From contig NZ_JAKRNT010000012.1 in the NCBI RefSeq assembly GCF_022346605.1, forward strand, positions 1 to 64,000: DNA of 64,000 nucleotides. The letters run 5' to 3'. Within the stretch, counting starts at the first letter, position 1, and the number at the start of each line of letters is the position of its first letter. Shown one piece after another: positions 1 through 11,895 of this stretch. The stretch is from Sporosarcina sp. ACRSL (lineage in GTDB: Bacteria; Bacillota; Bacilli; Bacillales_A; Planococcaceae). The position numbers and the translations under genes were made by a program. The notes under the pieces were generated by a model, which was given only the letters and a program-made list of their open reading frames with translations, was not told the DNA's origin and ran no database searches.

Positions 1-120
1 CGTGTTACTCACCCGTCCGCCGCTAATATCAGGGAGCAAGCTCCCTTCAATCCGCTCGACTTGCATGTATTAGGCACGCCGCCAGCGTTCGTCCTGAGCC
101 AGGATCAAACTCTCCATAAT
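1..120 (-). rRNA. rrs: 16S ribosomal RNA, 5' end (partial)
   Basis: Read on the minus strand, positions 113 to 96 give the universal 5' 16S primer site AGAGTTTGATCCTGGCTC, followed by the conserved start of helix 3 and variable region V1. Only the first ~120 nt are present; the rest of the rRNA operon lies to the left of the window. The mature 5' end is placed near 120 by comparison with Bacillus 16S. The gene is transcribed away from oriC, as rRNA operons next to gyrA are in Bacillales. Confidence 0.96.
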
Positions 121-297
121 AGAGAAATTCGAGTAGCTCGAGTTTCTTGCTGGCATCATTTAAGATGTCAATTTTGAATCCGAAGATTCGATTTGTCTGT
201 CCGCCGACGGGGTCGGCTTCAAGACTTTATTTGTTGACGTTTTGCTGTTCAGTTTTCAAGGTTCATTTCGCGCCGCTTCGTCAGAAGCAACTCTTAT
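121..297 (-). other. rRNA operon leader region
   Basis: This is the transcribed leader between the rRNA promoters and the 16S 5' end. On the minus strand it contains CTTGAAAACTGAACAGC (about 244-260), a sequence typical of Bacillales rRNA leaders and linked in the literature to antitermination and processing. The plus-strand open frame here is a chance frame with no ribosome binding site or recognisable product. Confidence 0.6.
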
Positions 298-327
298 ATA
301 ATACCATAATTGCAATCCTAATGTCAA
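298..327 (-). promoter_or_regulatory. rRNA promoter, proximal (P2)
   Basis: On the minus strand a perfect -35 TTGACA (327-322) is followed after 18 nt by TATTAT (303-298). It lies about 180 nt upstream of the 16S 5' end and reads toward it. It is the proximal member of a tandem promoter pair. Confidence 0.75.
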
Positions 328-400
328 TAACTTTTCTAAAAAAGTTTTTAAGCTGTTTTAGAGAAGTAGTTATTTACTTATCGGAAGTGCAACGTTATTT

Positions 401-429
401 ACTATAACAGCTTATTATTTTCATTGCAA
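401..429 (-). promoter_or_regulatory. rRNA promoter, distal (P1)
   Basis: On the minus strand TTGCAA (429-424) and TATAGT (406-401) are separated by 17 nt. The site is about 100 nt upstream of the proximal promoter. Tandem sigma-A promoters are usual for Bacillales rRNA operons. Confidence 0.65.
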
Positions 430-453
430 TAGCTTTTTATCATTTATTAACTG

Positions 454-490
454 GAAATAAAAGCCGCTCTGGCTGTTTAGCTAAGCGGCT
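454..490 (-). terminator. Rho-independent terminator of the HD-GYP gene
   Basis: On the minus strand AGCCGCT (490-484) pairs with AGCGGCT (468-462) and is followed by a T-rich run (461-454). It sits just after the stop codon at 500 and insulates the gene from the rRNA promoters. Confidence 0.8.
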
Positions 491-499
491 CCGTTCCAT

Positions 500-1597
500 T
501 CATTCAACAATCTTTGAAATCGCTACGTTACGGTGAGTCGTCAAGTCGATGATTGTCCCATCCGACTCTTTTTTAATCATCGGTCGAAGCGGATTGTCTC
601 GGTGGATGAACATAATTTCACCTATTTCGCCGTCTGTTAACTTTACTCTTGTCCCTATGGAGAGATCACCGACGAGTTTATGAAGTGCATCTACTACTTT
701 AATATCGAACTTGCCGAACTCTTCTTCTTTAATCATTTCAATTACTTTATAGGGAGAATGTTTCAACCGGTATACTCTCTCGGACGTCATCGCATGGAAG
801 ACATCCGCCACCGCTAAAATTTGAGAGAAAACCGAAATGGTCTCCATTTTTTCTCCACGTGGATAGCCGCTTCCATCCAGACGCTCATGATGTTGTAGAA
901 TCGCCAGCTTCATTTCCTGCCTGAGTAAAGGCGTATCTTGTATCATTTTTACGCTAAACAGCGTATGCTTTTTCACTTCGTTGTATTCTTCCTTCGTTAA
1001 GAACGCGGACTTTTCCAATATGGAAGGTGCAATCTTCGCCATACCGCAATCTGCTAGTACTCCCGCTAATCCAAGTTGAAGCGCATCACCCTTGTCGTAA
1101 CCCATTTGTTTACAAATAGCAGCTGCAAGGATTCCGACTGCTACAGAATGATGATAAATGTATTGCTCTGGTTTGGAAAAATCATTCAACAAGAGAAGCA
1201 TTTTTTTCTGCTTCATGAATTTCTCCAATAATGGAATGGTGAATGAACGTACTTTTGGGACATCCGGGCGCTGGCCTGCCCGCCAATGGCCGAATTCCTT
1301 CTTATAACTCCGGACGGCTTCGTTATATTCTTTTCGAAGCTCAAACATGCTTACCGGAATATTATCTAAGATATCTTCGGTATTCATGGAAGATGACTTT
1401 TCCGATTCGGGTATATCTTTTTGCGTTACCCGTTCCTCTACTTTTACACGTTGTATTCCGAAAGCATGCAATACTTCTATATGTTCTTTGGAAAGCTCTG
1501 TATCTTTTCGCATGATCGGGTACTGCGTCTTGCTGTATATGTCCTCTTTCAGTAAAATTCCCGCACGCAAATCACTTATTGTCTTGTATACTTCCAT
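500..1597 (-). CDS. HD-GYP domain protein with degenerate HD motif
   Basis: A 365-residue cytoplasmic protein with an uncharacterised N-terminal part (about 1-115) and a C-terminal HD-GYP domain (about 125-335). HD-GYP domains are cyclic di-GMP phosphodiesterases. The conserved HHxxxDGxGYP block is intact (236-246), as are His149-His150 and His211. However, the defining HD dyad reads Ala182-Asp183 and the following GK is Gly185-Met186, so one metal ligand is missing. The protein may be a sensor or scaffold rather than an active enzyme (inference). It has its own extended -10 promoter and terminator, so it is a single-gene unit between gyrA and the rRNA operon, a position shared with some other Bacillales. 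ATG start. Confidence 0.85.
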   Translation of the reverse strand: MEVYKTISDLRAGILLKEDIYSKTQYPIMRKDTELSKEHIEVLHAFGIQRVKVEERVTQKDIPESEKSSSMNTEDILDNIPVSMFELRKEYNEAVRSYKKEFGHWRAGQRPDVPKVRSFTIPLLEKFMKQKKMLLLLNDFSKPEQYIYHHSVAVGILAAAICKQMGYDKGDALQLGLAGVLADCGMAKIAPSILEKSAFLTKEEYNEVKKHTLFSVKMIQDTPLLRQEMKLAILQHHERLDGSGYPRGEKMETISVFSQILAVADVFHAMTSERVYRLKHSPYKVIEMIKEEEFGKFDIKVVDALHKLVGDLSIGTRVKLTDGEIGEIMFIHRDNPLRPMIKKESDGTIIDLTTHRNVAISKIVE

Positions 1598-1637
1598 CTC
1601 TATGATGTCACCACTTTCCGATCATCTCTTTAGACCT

Positions 1638-1646
1638 ATTATACCA
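1638..1646 (-). promoter_or_regulatory. Extended -10 promoter for the HD-GYP gene
   Basis: On the minus strand TGG-TATAAT (1646-1638) is an extended -10 element (TGn plus TATAAT) about 40 nt upstream of the ATG at 1597. No good -35 is present at the usual spacing, as is common for extended -10 promoters. Confidence 0.55.
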
Positions 1647-1671
1647 TACTGCAAATATTCAAAATAGACGA

Positions 1672-1717
1672 TAGAAAAAAAGTTATTGAGCGGCATTTTA
1701 CCGTCTCAATAACTTTT
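1672..1717 (-). terminator. Rho-independent terminator of gyrA
   Basis: Thirteen-base arms (1678-1690 and 1705-1717, AAAAGTTATTGAG and its complement) enclose a 14-nt loop. On the minus strand the hairpin runs into a T tract (1677-1672). It lies about 30 nt after the gyrA stop. Confidence 0.88.
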
Positions 1718-1745
1718 CAAGGCCAATATACTATTTACACGACGA

Positions 1746-4277
1746 TCATTCTTCTACGTCATCAGAAGAATCTACTTCGATCGAGTCTTCCATTTCCATG
1801 TCAGTACCACCGTCGTTCTCTTCGTGTTCTTCGTGTTCTTCCTCTTCTTGTTCCTTTTCAACTTTCGCAACTGTCGCAACAAGCTCATCTTCTCCTAAAC
1901 GAATGAGACGAACACCTTGTGTGCTGCGGCCGATGGAGGAAATGTCTTCAACAGCCATACGGATGAGGATGCCGTGGATTGTAATCAACATGAGGTCTTC
2001 CGTACCGTTAACAGTTTTCATAGCCACTAGCTGGCCGTTCCGGTCGGTTACATTCAATGTTTTCAACCCATATCCGCCACGGGACTGTATGCGGTATTCA
2101 TGTTCCGGTGTACGTTTTCCGAAGCCCTTTTCAGTGACAACGAGGATTTCATCGCCTTCTGATACTGTATCCATGCCTACAGCGATGTCTCCTTCACGCA
2201 ACCGAATTCCACGTACACCGCTCGCGACACGACCCATCGTACGAATATCGCGTTCGTCGAACTTGATGAGCATGCCATTGCGTGTACCTATTGCGATATT
2301 CTGGTCGCCAGTCGTCATTTTCACGCCGATCAATTCGTCATCACCGCGTAACGTCAATGCGATCAATCCGTTAGAGCGGATATTCGCAAAGTCGGCAACC
2401 GATGTACGTTTAACGATGCCGTCACGTGTGGCAAAGAAGAGATATTTCTCCGCTTCGAACTTCTCAACCGGAATCATGGCTGTCACCTTTTCACCCTTAT
2501 CGAAATCCAATAGGTTGATAATAGGCAACCCTTTTGCCGTCCGGCTAAATTCAGGTACTTCATATCCTTTTTTACGGAACACTCTGCCCCGGCTCGTGAA
2601 GAACAAGATCGTGTCATGTGTTGACGTGTTTAATAAATGTTCGACGAAGTCATCATCATTCGTACCCATCCCTTGAATCCCACGGCCGCCACGGCGCTGG
2701 CTCCGGTACGTGTTCGCCGGCAAGCGTTTGATGTAGCCGTTATGCGTCAACGTCAAGACGGAGTTTTCCACCGGTATGAGATCTTCATCTTCGAGCATTT
2801 CTGCTCCGCCACTAGCAATTTCGGTTCTGCGTTCATCTGCAAAGCGCTGCTTCACTTCAAGCAGTTCCTCACGGATGATGTTGAGCAGTTTCTCCTCATC
2901 TGCCAGAATCGCGCGCAACTCGGAAATCAAGACTAAAAGCTCTTGGTACTCATTTTCGATTTTGTCGCGTTCCAGTCCGGTTAAACGTTGAAGACGCATA
3001 TCGAGGATTGCTTGAGATTGTCGTTCACTCAGATTAAAACGTTCCATCAAGCCGGTTTTCGCTTCATCGGTCGTTTTTGATCCGCGTATCAATGCGATGA
3101 TTTCATCGATATGATCCAGTGCAATCCGTAAACCTTCCAAAATATGTGCACGGTCTTCCGCTTTGTTTAAATCATATTGGGTACGTCTCCGGATAACGAC
3201 TTTCTGATGTTCCAAATAGTGGTAAAGAATTTCTTTCAATGCCAGGATTTTCGGCTGTCCATCTACAAGTGCAAGCATATTAATGCCGAAGCTTGATTGG
3301 AGGGCTGTATGTTTATAAAGATTATTCAATACAACATGTGCATTTGTGTCCTTTCGAACTTCGATGACTATGCGCATTCCCGTACGGTCGGATTCGTCCG
3401 CCAAATGTGTAATGCCTTCAATTCGTTTATCGCGGACAAGTTCCGCAATTTTCTCGATAAGACGGGCTTTATTCACTTGGTAAGGGAGCTCTGTCACGAT
3501 GATCGTCTCTTTGCCGGTTGAGCTTTGTTCAATTTCAACTTTCCCCCGGATGACAATCGAACCGCGTCCTGTTTCATACGCCCTGCGGATGCCGCTCCTT
3601 CCAAGAATGATTCCGCCTGTAGGGAAATCAGGACCTGGGATGATTTCCATCAGCTCTTCAGTCGTAATTGCTGCGTTGTCTGCAATCGCTAGCACACCAT
3701 CAATCGTTTCACCTAAATGGTGAGGCGGAATATTCGTAGCCATTCCGACTGCGATGCCTGAAGTTCCATTTACGAGGAGATTCGGAAAACGACTTGGCAG
3801 TACGATCGGCTCTTTCTCCTGACCGTCATAGTTGTCTTGATAGTCGATCGTGTTTTTATTGATATCACGCAGTAATTCCATCGCAATTCGGGACATCCTA
3901 GATTCCGTGTAACGCATGGCTGCAGCTGCATCCCCATCGACAGAACCGAAGTTCCCGTGTCCATCGACGAGCATATAACGGTAGTTAAAGTCCTGTGCCA
4001 TCCTGACCATCGTGTCGTAAACGGCACTGTCACCATGCGGGTGATACTTACCGATGACGTCCCCGACGATACGGGCTGATTTCTTATGTGGTTTATCCGC
4101 GGTGTTTCCGAGATCTTGCATCGCGTAAAGGATACGACGGTGAACGGGTTTCAATCCGTCCCTCACGTCAGGCAATGCCCGGGAGACGATAACACTCATT
4201 GCATAGTCAAGGAAGGATGTTTTCATCTCCGTACTGATGTTTATCTCTTGGACACCACGTTTAGGCATATCTGCCAT
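1746..4277 (-). CDS. gyrA: DNA gyrase subunit A
   Basis: GyrA is the DNA-cleaving and rejoining subunit of gyrase (A2B2), which introduces negative supercoils. The 843-residue protein has the winged-helix/tower region with catalytic Tyr123 in RYTESR, then a coiled-coil gate, then six beta-pinwheel repeats (for example GGRGIQGM and RGGYGLKTL). The C-terminus is strongly acidic (Glu/Asp-rich, last ~40 residues) and longer than in Escherichia coli. The quinolone-determining region reads HGDSAVYD (81-88), the usual susceptible-type sequence. It follows gyrB with a 111-nt gap. ATG start with AAAGGAG about 8 nt upstream. Confidence 0.98.
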   Translation of the reverse strand: MADMPKRGVQEINISTEMKTSFLDYAMSVIVSRALPDVRDGLKPVHRRILYAMQDLGNTADKPHKKSARIVGDVIGKYHPHGDSAVYDTMVRMAQDFNYRYMLVDGHGNFGSVDGDAAAAMRYTESRMSRIAMELLRDINKNTIDYQDNYDGQEKEPIVLPSRFPNLLVNGTSGIAVGMATNIPPHHLGETIDGVLAIADNAAITTEELMEIIPGPDFPTGGIILGRSGIRRAYETGRGSIVIRGKVEIEQSSTGKETIIVTELPYQVNKARLIEKIAELVRDKRIEGITHLADESDRTGMRIVIEVRKDTNAHVVLNNLYKHTALQSSFGINMLALVDGQPKILALKEILYHYLEHQKVVIRRRTQYDLNKAEDRAHILEGLRIALDHIDEIIALIRGSKTTDEAKTGLMERFNLSERQSQAILDMRLQRLTGLERDKIENEYQELLVLISELRAILADEEKLLNIIREELLEVKQRFADERRTEIASGGAEMLEDEDLIPVENSVLTLTHNGYIKRLPANTYRSQRRGGRGIQGMGTNDDDFVEHLLNTSTHDTILFFTSRGRVFRKKGYEVPEFSRTAKGLPIINLLDFDKGEKVTAMIPVEKFEAEKYLFFATRDGIVKRTSVADFANIRSNGLIALTLRGDDELIGVKMTTGDQNIAIGTRNGMLIKFDERDIRTMGRVASGVRGIRLREGDIAVGMDTVSEGDEILVVTEKGFGKRTPEHEYRIQSRGGYGLKTLNVTDRNGQLVAMKTVNGTEDLMLITIHGILIRMAVEDISSIGRSTQGVRLIRLGEDELVATVAKVEKEQEEEEHEEHEENDGGTDMEMEDSIEVDSSDDVEE

Positions 4278-4388
4278 AATGTAAAACTCCTTTCAACTCA
4301 GGCGCTTCATGAACAGCCTGTCAACTGAACAAAGCCCCTGTCTGTTGCAGGCCCGTGTTCTAATTCCTTTATTTATTCAACCGTTGAA

Positions 4389-7496
<3,108 letters not shown>

Positions 7497-7507
<11 letters not shown>

Positions 7508-7736
7508 TTGATTGACCGTCTGCGGATGTAGATATTTTGAATTTACCTGCACCTGGAATCGTGACGATATCACCGTCATACAACTTTTTGCCCCGTCTTC
7601 GCTCCACTTCGCCGTTCACGTAAACGGTATGTTCTTCCAAATACCATTTGGCCATCCCGCCGGAGCTAATGCAATCCGACATTTTTAGCAGCTGACCTAA
7701 TGTAATGAATTCCGTATCGATTTTCATGACTTCCAT
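7497..7736 (-). CDS. yaaA: S4 domain RNA-binding protein YaaA
   Basis: A 79-residue protein with an S4-type RNA-binding fold: [17 protein letters not shown], then [13 protein letters not shown] and [10 protein letters not shown]. It is the small conserved gene between dnaN and recF in Bacillales, where it has been linked to ribosome assembly. The ATG at 7736 is preferred over an upstream TTG because GAAGGA lies 9 nt before it. It ends inside the start of recF. Confidence 0.93.
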
Positions 7737-7821
7737 CTGCTTCAATCCTTCACAAAGTAGTCTGTTCTTCTATTTTACCGAACTTTTAGCTGTAAGTAAA
7801 AATGTAAATGAACTGGTGGTA

Positions 7822-7871
7822 TACAAAATAAAAGAAACAGGCGAAGGAAAACGTTTTGCATTCCTTGCCTG
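7822..7871 (-). terminator. Terminator or attenuator after dnaN
   Basis: On the minus strand CAGGCAAGGAA (7871-7861) pairs, with one bulge, with TTCCTTCGCCTG (7849-7838), followed by the T-rich tract TTTCTTTTATTTT. It sits in the 159-nt gap between dnaN and yaaA and would separate or attenuate the two transcription units. Confidence 0.65.
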
Positions 7872-7895
7872 CTGTGAATCGTCAGTGGCTTATTC

Positions 7896-9029
7896 TTAAA
7901 ATGTCCGAACAGGTAAAATCAATTGTAAAATTGCGTCGCTTTCCTTTGATTTTAAAATGAATGGTCGCATAGCACCTGTGAAATGGATTGCGATATCTTG
8001 CCCTTCAATGGCTTTCAAAGCATCCATCATATATTTTGCGCTGAAGGAAATCATCAGATCCTCGCCATTTACATCAATTGCTTCAATCAATTCCTCAACT
8101 TTACCAATTTCCGGGGAATTTGATGAAACTTCAATGACATGGCCGCCTTCCGCAGCGAATCGGACGATATTATTTCTGTCTTCACGAGCGAGCAGCGAAG
8201 CACGGTCGATTGCCTGTAATAATTTGCGGCCGTTTACTTCCACAGTCGTTTTATATTCCGATGGAATGAGTCTGGATGTATCTGGGTAATTGCCTTCCAA
8301 AAGCCGTGAATAAAACAGGACATTTCTTGATTTGAAAAGGACTTGTTGATCGGCAATGACGATTTCAACATTGTCTGTATTATCCGGAAGGATTTTATTC
8401 AACTCTTGAAGGCTTTTTCCAGGAATGACGACGCTGAACGGACTTTCCGGCATCAATTCAGGGACGATTTCCCTTCTTGCAAGACGGTGGCTATCCGTTG
8501 CTACACAAACAAGTTTTTCTTCGTTTGTAGACCAATGCACACCCGTCAATATTGGTCGTGTCTCTTGTTGAGAAACCGCAAATACAGTTTCTCGAATGAT
8601 TGATTTCATCAAGTCAGATGGCAAGGAGAAGCGGTATTCATCTTTCACGTCCGGTAAAATCGGGTATTCATCTGGATTCGAACCGATTAGATGGAATTCG
8701 GATTTTCCAGATTGTATATGGGTTTGCATGTTTTCAACTTCAATTGTTACATCGTTTGTCGGTAATTTCCGCACAATTTCACTGAAAACTTTCGCTTGAA
8801 GGATGATTGATCCCGTTTCAATGACACGGATAATCTGTTCGCCATCTTCTTCAACCGGGATGAACGTGCAGATTGTAATATCGGAATCACTTCCTGTCAT
8901 CGTCAATCCTGTTTCATTCACGTCAATTTTTACACCGGTCAAAATAGGATTGGCGACTTTTTGACTGATTGCTTTCATGACGTCATTCAATCCTTCGAGC
9001 AACCAATCTCTCATTATTTCAAATTTCAT
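7896..9029 (-). CDS. dnaN: DNA polymerase III beta subunit (sliding clamp)
   Basis: The ring-shaped processivity clamp of the replicase. The 377-residue length and three repeated clamp folds match Bacillus DnaN. Recognisable blocks are KVANPILTGVKI near the N-terminus, QQETRPILTGVHW in the middle domain, and ILQLILPVRTF at the C-terminus. ATG start with GAGGG 7 nt upstream. It follows dnaA across the unwinding part of oriC. Confidence 0.98.
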   Translation of the reverse strand: MKFEIMRDWLLEGLNDVMKAISQKVANPILTGVKIDVNETGLTMTGSDSDITICTFIPVEEDGEQIIRVIETGSIILQAKVFSEIVRKLPTNDVTIEVENMQTHIQSGKSEFHLIGSNPDEYPILPDVKDEYRFSLPSDLMKSIIRETVFAVSQQETRPILTGVHWSTNEEKLVCVATDSHRLARREIVPELMPESPFSVVIPGKSLQELNKILPDNTDNVEIVIADQQVLFKSRNVLFYSRLLEGNYPDTSRLIPSEYKTTVEVNGRKLLQAIDRASLLAREDRNNIVRFAAEGGHVIEVSSNSPEIGKVEELIEAIDVNGEDLMISFSAKYMMDALKAIEGQDIAIHFTGAMRPFILKSKESDAILQLILPVRTF

Positions 9030-9200
9030 AACGCACCCTCGCTTATATAATTATTAGTTAAGTAATAAAGATAGTAATAGTAATAGGGGCTGTGGAAATG
9101 TGGATAACCCCTGAAATCCTTTATGTTTGAAAACAATTCACATGTGCATAATATGTGCACAGCTTGTTTCGTTTTTTTAAGGTTATACACATGTGCATGA
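9030..9200. other. oriC: oriC unwinding region (DnaA-trio module) between dnaA and dnaN
   Basis: The 171-nt dnaA-dnaN gap has the layout of the B. subtilis basal unwinding system. Box TGTGGATAA (9099-9107) and a weaker TGTGGAAAT (9091-9099) abut a short GC stretch (9086-9090, GGGGC). Leftward of it is a trinucleotide ladder: read 3' to 5' from 9085 it goes GAT-AAT-GAT-AAT-GAT, with further AAT units to about 9064, then AT-rich DNA towards dnaN. Another box-like TTATACACA is at 9183-9191. The DnaA-trio model (DnaA binding single-stranded GAT/AAT triplets) is established for B. subtilis; the assignment here is by pattern. Confidence 0.85.
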
Positions 9201-10553
9201 TCAGCCCCGACCTAGGATGCTTTTAATATCCTGAATGTCCTGCTGCAGATTTTGATCTTCCTTCAGCTGCTTGGAGATTTTTTCATGCGCATGAATGACT
9301 GTTGAATGATCTCTGCCGCCAAATTCGGACCCTATTTTCGGCAATGATGAATCAGTCAGTTCGCGTGAAAGATACATGGCGATTTGACGAGGGAATGCAA
9401 TCGCCCTCGTTCTTTTTTTAGCTGTGAAGTCTTCAAGTCGTACATTATAGTGTTCCCCAACTGTTTTTTGGATATCCAATATGCTCACCGTACGCGGTCT
9501 TGAATTAGGAATGATATCCTTCAAAGCTTCTGCAGCCAAGTCGGTCGTAATATCCATGTTAACGAGCGAGGAATAGGCAACAACGCGAATCAATGCCCCT
9601 TCCAGTTCACGGATATTCGTATCGATCTGGTTTGCAATATAAAGCATGACCTCATCAGATATATCAAGCAGTCCATCAGCTTTCGCCTTTTTGCGCAAGA
9701 TTGCAATTCGGGTCTCCAAATCAGGTGGTGCGATGTCCGTGATCAATCCCCATTCGAACCGGGATCTTAGACGATCTTCAAGTGTCGGGATTTCCTTTGG
9801 CGGGCGGTCGCTGGAAATGATGATTTGCTTTGATTCTTCATGCAAAGTATTAAAAGTATGGAAAAATTCTTCTTGCGTCTGTTCTTTTCCAGCGATGAAT
9901 TGAATATCGTCAATTAGCAGCACATCTACATTCCTGTACTGGTTTCTGAAGTCTCCGGCTTTGTTATTCATAATCGAATTGATAAATTCATTCGTAAATT
10001 TCTCCGACGATAAATAAACGACTTTGGAAGAGGGATCCTGTTCCAGAATGTAATGACCGATAGCGTGCATGAGATGAGTCTTTCCAAGTCCTACGCCGCC
10101 ATAGATAAATAATGGATTATAGGATTTTGCAGGAGCTTCCGCGACTGCAAGCGAAGCGGCGTGAGCAAACCGATTCCCTGAGCCGATGACGAAAGTATCG
10201 AATGTATATTTCGGGTTCAACATGACAGATGCTGACTGAATAGCCGAAGATCGATCTGCCTGTTTGACTACCGGTTTAGGAACTTGAAAATCGTTTTCTT
10301 CCATTTCTTTTGGAACGACGAAATGTATGAGCCGGTCTTCACCGGTCAATTCCGAGAGGATGCCTGTGATCAAATGTACGTAATGATTTTCAAGCCAATC
10401 CTTCGCAAATGAATTGGGAACAGCAATCGTAACGTTCTCGTCACCATAGGACATCAATTTTGTCGATTTGAGCCAAGTTTCGAAACTAGGTCTAGAAATC
10501 TTGCCTTCAATTTTCGACAAAACATTGTTCCATAATTTTTCTAGCTGATCCAC
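9201..10553 (-). CDS. dnaA: Chromosomal replication initiator DnaA
   Basis: DnaA binds oriC boxes, oligomerises with ATP and melts the origin. The 450-residue protein has domain I (WLKST), a short linker, the AAA+ domain with Walker A GGVGLGKT (152-159) and Walker B LLIDDIQF (Asp215, Asp216), and C-terminal domain IV with the DnaA-box signature [11 protein letters not shown]. The start is GTG at 10553: AAAGGAGG lies 7 nt upstream and the protein then aligns end to end with Bacillus DnaA. The longer open frame upstream reads through origin DNA and is not coding. Confidence 0.98.
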   Translation of the reverse strand: MDQLEKLWNNVLSKIEGKISRPSFETWLKSTKLMSYGDENVTIAVPNSFAKDWLENHYVHLITGILSELTGEDRLIHFVVPKEMEENDFQVPKPVVKQADRSSAIQSASVMLNPKYTFDTFVIGSGNRFAHAASLAVAEAPAKSYNPLFIYGGVGLGKTHLMHAIGHYILEQDPSSKVVYLSSEKFTNEFINSIMNNKAGDFRNQYRNVDVLLIDDIQFIAGKEQTQEEFFHTFNTLHEESKQIIISSDRPPKEIPTLEDRLRSRFEWGLITDIAPPDLETRIAILRKKAKADGLLDISDEVMLYIANQIDTNIRELEGALIRVVAYSSLVNMDITTDLAAEALKDIIPNSRPRTVSILDIQKTVGEHYNVRLEDFTAKKRTRAIAFPRQIAMYLSRELTDSSLPKIGSEFGGRDHSTVIHAHEKISKQLKEDQNLQQDIQDIKSILGRG

Positions 10554-10599
10554 TCGTGGGCCTCCTTTACATAGAAAATAAAAAAACACAGGAATATGT

Positions 10600-10629
10600 A
10601 TTATACACAGAATTAACTCTTGTGGATAA
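10600..10629 (-). promoter_or_regulatory. dnaA promoter with DnaA-box over the -35 region
   Basis: On the minus strand TATAAT (10605-10600) lies about 45 nt before the dnaA GTG. No good -35 exists. Its place is taken by a perfect DnaA box (TTATCCACA, 10629-10621), consistent with DnaA autorepression as in B. subtilis. Confidence 0.6.
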
Positions 10630-10916
10630 GAAATATCCGAATGTGTTGAAAAAATTATCCACAACCTATCAACAATTGTGGATAAAAAATAAGCTTTTAA
10701 ATTTGTTAACAGCAAAATCCTTTTTATTGTAACAAGAAAGATTAAGAATGACAAGGGTTTCTAAGAGTTATTAACAATAGCGGCAGCTGTGGAGAAATAC
10801 TTTATCCACAGGCTTTTGTATGTGCAAAAGGTGTAGATAAGGGCTGTGAATAAAAAAACGGGAAAAAATTTCTATGAACATATTATTCATTTGTCGAATT
10901 TTGAAGATGTGGATAA
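10601..10916. other. oriC: oriC: DnaA-box cluster upstream of dnaA
   Basis: The 516-nt gap between dnaA and rpmH holds no gene. Perfect DnaA boxes (TTATCCACA or its complement) are at 10621-10629, 10655-10663, 10677-10685, 10802-10810 and 10908-10916. One-mismatch boxes are at 10601-10609, 10788-10796, 10832-10840 and 10845-10853. With the unwinding module at 9030-9200 this makes a bipartite origin flanking dnaA. The divergence of gene orientation (left genes minus, right genes plus) centres here. Confidence 0.93.
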
Positions 10917-10992
10917 CCTATTTTGTCGAATGATGCGGTTGAAATTTGTAGAATGGATCTTCGTCGTGTTAAATGGCGTGGAGAAAAAACGG

Positions 10993-11021
10993 TTGACATA
11001 TGAGGCCATGCCCTTTATACT
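10993..11021 (+). promoter_or_regulatory. rpmH promoter
   Basis: TTGACA (10993-10998), a 17-nt spacer and TATACT (11016-11021): a near-consensus sigma-A promoter about 50 nt upstream of rpmH, pointing away from oriC. Confidence 0.88.
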
Positions 11022-11069
11022 GTTCAAGACTGTCAGATTGCAAAGGGACAATGCAGGAGGTGTCTTTAA

Positions 11070-11204
11070 ATGAAACGTACATTCCAACCAAATAAACGTA
11101 AACGTAGTAAAGTTCACGGCTTCCGTGCAAGAATGAGCTCAAAAAGCGGTCGTAAAATTCTCGCTGCTCGTCGTCGCAAAGGAAGAAAAGTGCTTTCAGC
11201 ATAA
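11070..11204 (+). CDS. rpmH: 50S ribosomal protein L34
   Basis: A 44-residue, very basic protein starting [12 protein letters not shown] and ending RKGRKVLSA, matching bacterial L34 over its whole length. ATG start with AGGAGGTG (11056-11063) upstream. It is the first gene rightward from oriC, as in nearly all Bacillales, and is followed by a strong terminator. Confidence 0.98.
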   Translation: MKRTFQPNKRKRSKVHGFRARMSSKSGRKILAARRRKGRKVLSA

Positions 11205-11232
11205 GACCACTAAATCAGTGGTCTTTTTTTTT
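11204..11232 (+). terminator. Terminator after rpmH
   Basis: AGACCACT (11204-11211) pairs with AGTGGTCT (11217-11224) around a 5-nt loop and is followed by nine T. Confidence 0.92.
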
Positions 11233-11274
11233 ACCAAGATTGATGAATTAATCTTTTTTAGTTGAACAATTTAG

Positions 11275-11399
11275 TTGATTGGAGTGGAAGGCGGCGACTC
11301 CAGTGGGAACAGCACGAGCTGAAGACCCTGGACTGAGCGTAGCGAGGGAAGCGGCTGAAGCCGTGCCCACGGAAAGCGTCCGCCTGGAGCGGAAATCAA
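11275..11399 (+). repeat. Dispersed structured intergenic repeat, copy A
   Basis: First of three copies (also 15238-15363 and 25353-25497). Shared blocks in order are GGCGGCGACTCC, a GAAGACC segment, a GAGG-GGCTGA-type segment, and GGAAAGCG-CGCC before the end. AGGCGG near the left pairs with CCGCCT near the right, and the outermost bases TTGATT/AATCAA are also complementary, so the whole element can fold on itself. It lies between rpmH and rnpA. Repeats with this kind of sequence are widespread between genes in Bacillales; no function is assigned. Confidence 0.75.
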
Positions 11400-11453
11400 T
11401 GGCGAGATTTTCTTGATTCCCATTATTACCAATGATCCACGGAGGTGTAGAGT

Positions 11454-11798
11454 TTGAAAAAACGTCAGCGGGTCAAAAAGAATGAAGACTTCCAAACAGT
11501 ATTTAAAAAAGGCAAGTCTGTCGCGAATAGGCAATTTGTCGTCTATTCCTATAGGAAAGAAGGCCAACAGGAATTCAGAATCGGTTTATCCGTCGGAAAG
11601 AAATTAGGAAATGCCGTGACGCGAAATCGTATCAAACGATACATTCGACAAGCATTCCTAGAAATGAAAGAAGAGCTGAAAAGTGACCGGGACTATGTTA
11701 TTATCGCCAGACACCAGGCGGCCACACTAGATTTTCACGAAACAAAAAAGAGCTTGCAGCACGTATTGAAAATTGCCAAAGCCTTCAAATCGAAATAA
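11454..11798 (+). CDS. rnpA: Ribonuclease P protein component
   Basis: Protein subunit that assists the RNase P RNA in trimming tRNA 5' leaders. The 114-residue basic protein carries the RNR signature ([11 protein letters not shown]) and a conserved FxxVFKKGKS near the N-terminus. TTG start at 11454 with GGAGGTG 6 nt upstream. It stands between rpmH and yidC as usual, but here a dispersed repeat copy separates it from rpmH. Confidence 0.97.
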   Translation: MKKRQRVKKNEDFQTVFKKGKSVANRQFVVYSYRKEGQQEFRIGLSVGKKLGNAVTRNRIKRYIRQAFLEMKEELKSDRDYVIIARHQAATLDFHETKKSLQHVLKIAKAFKSK

Positions 11799-11895
11799 GC
11801 ATATGGCATTCTTACGTAAGAAGTAGAACGTACTAATCGTTCATGATAAACTGAAATCATCGATATTTCATAGAAACAGATTTGGGGGAACCGAT

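Noticed and set aside
1798..2676. 292-residue plus-strand open frame opposite gyrA
   Set aside because: Shadow of gyrA: Ser/Arg-rich translation of the antisense strand, no ribosome binding site.
10554..10754. N-terminal extension of DnaA
   Set aside because: It would translate origin DNA with DnaA boxes. GTG 10553 has a perfect ribosome binding site and matches the family start.
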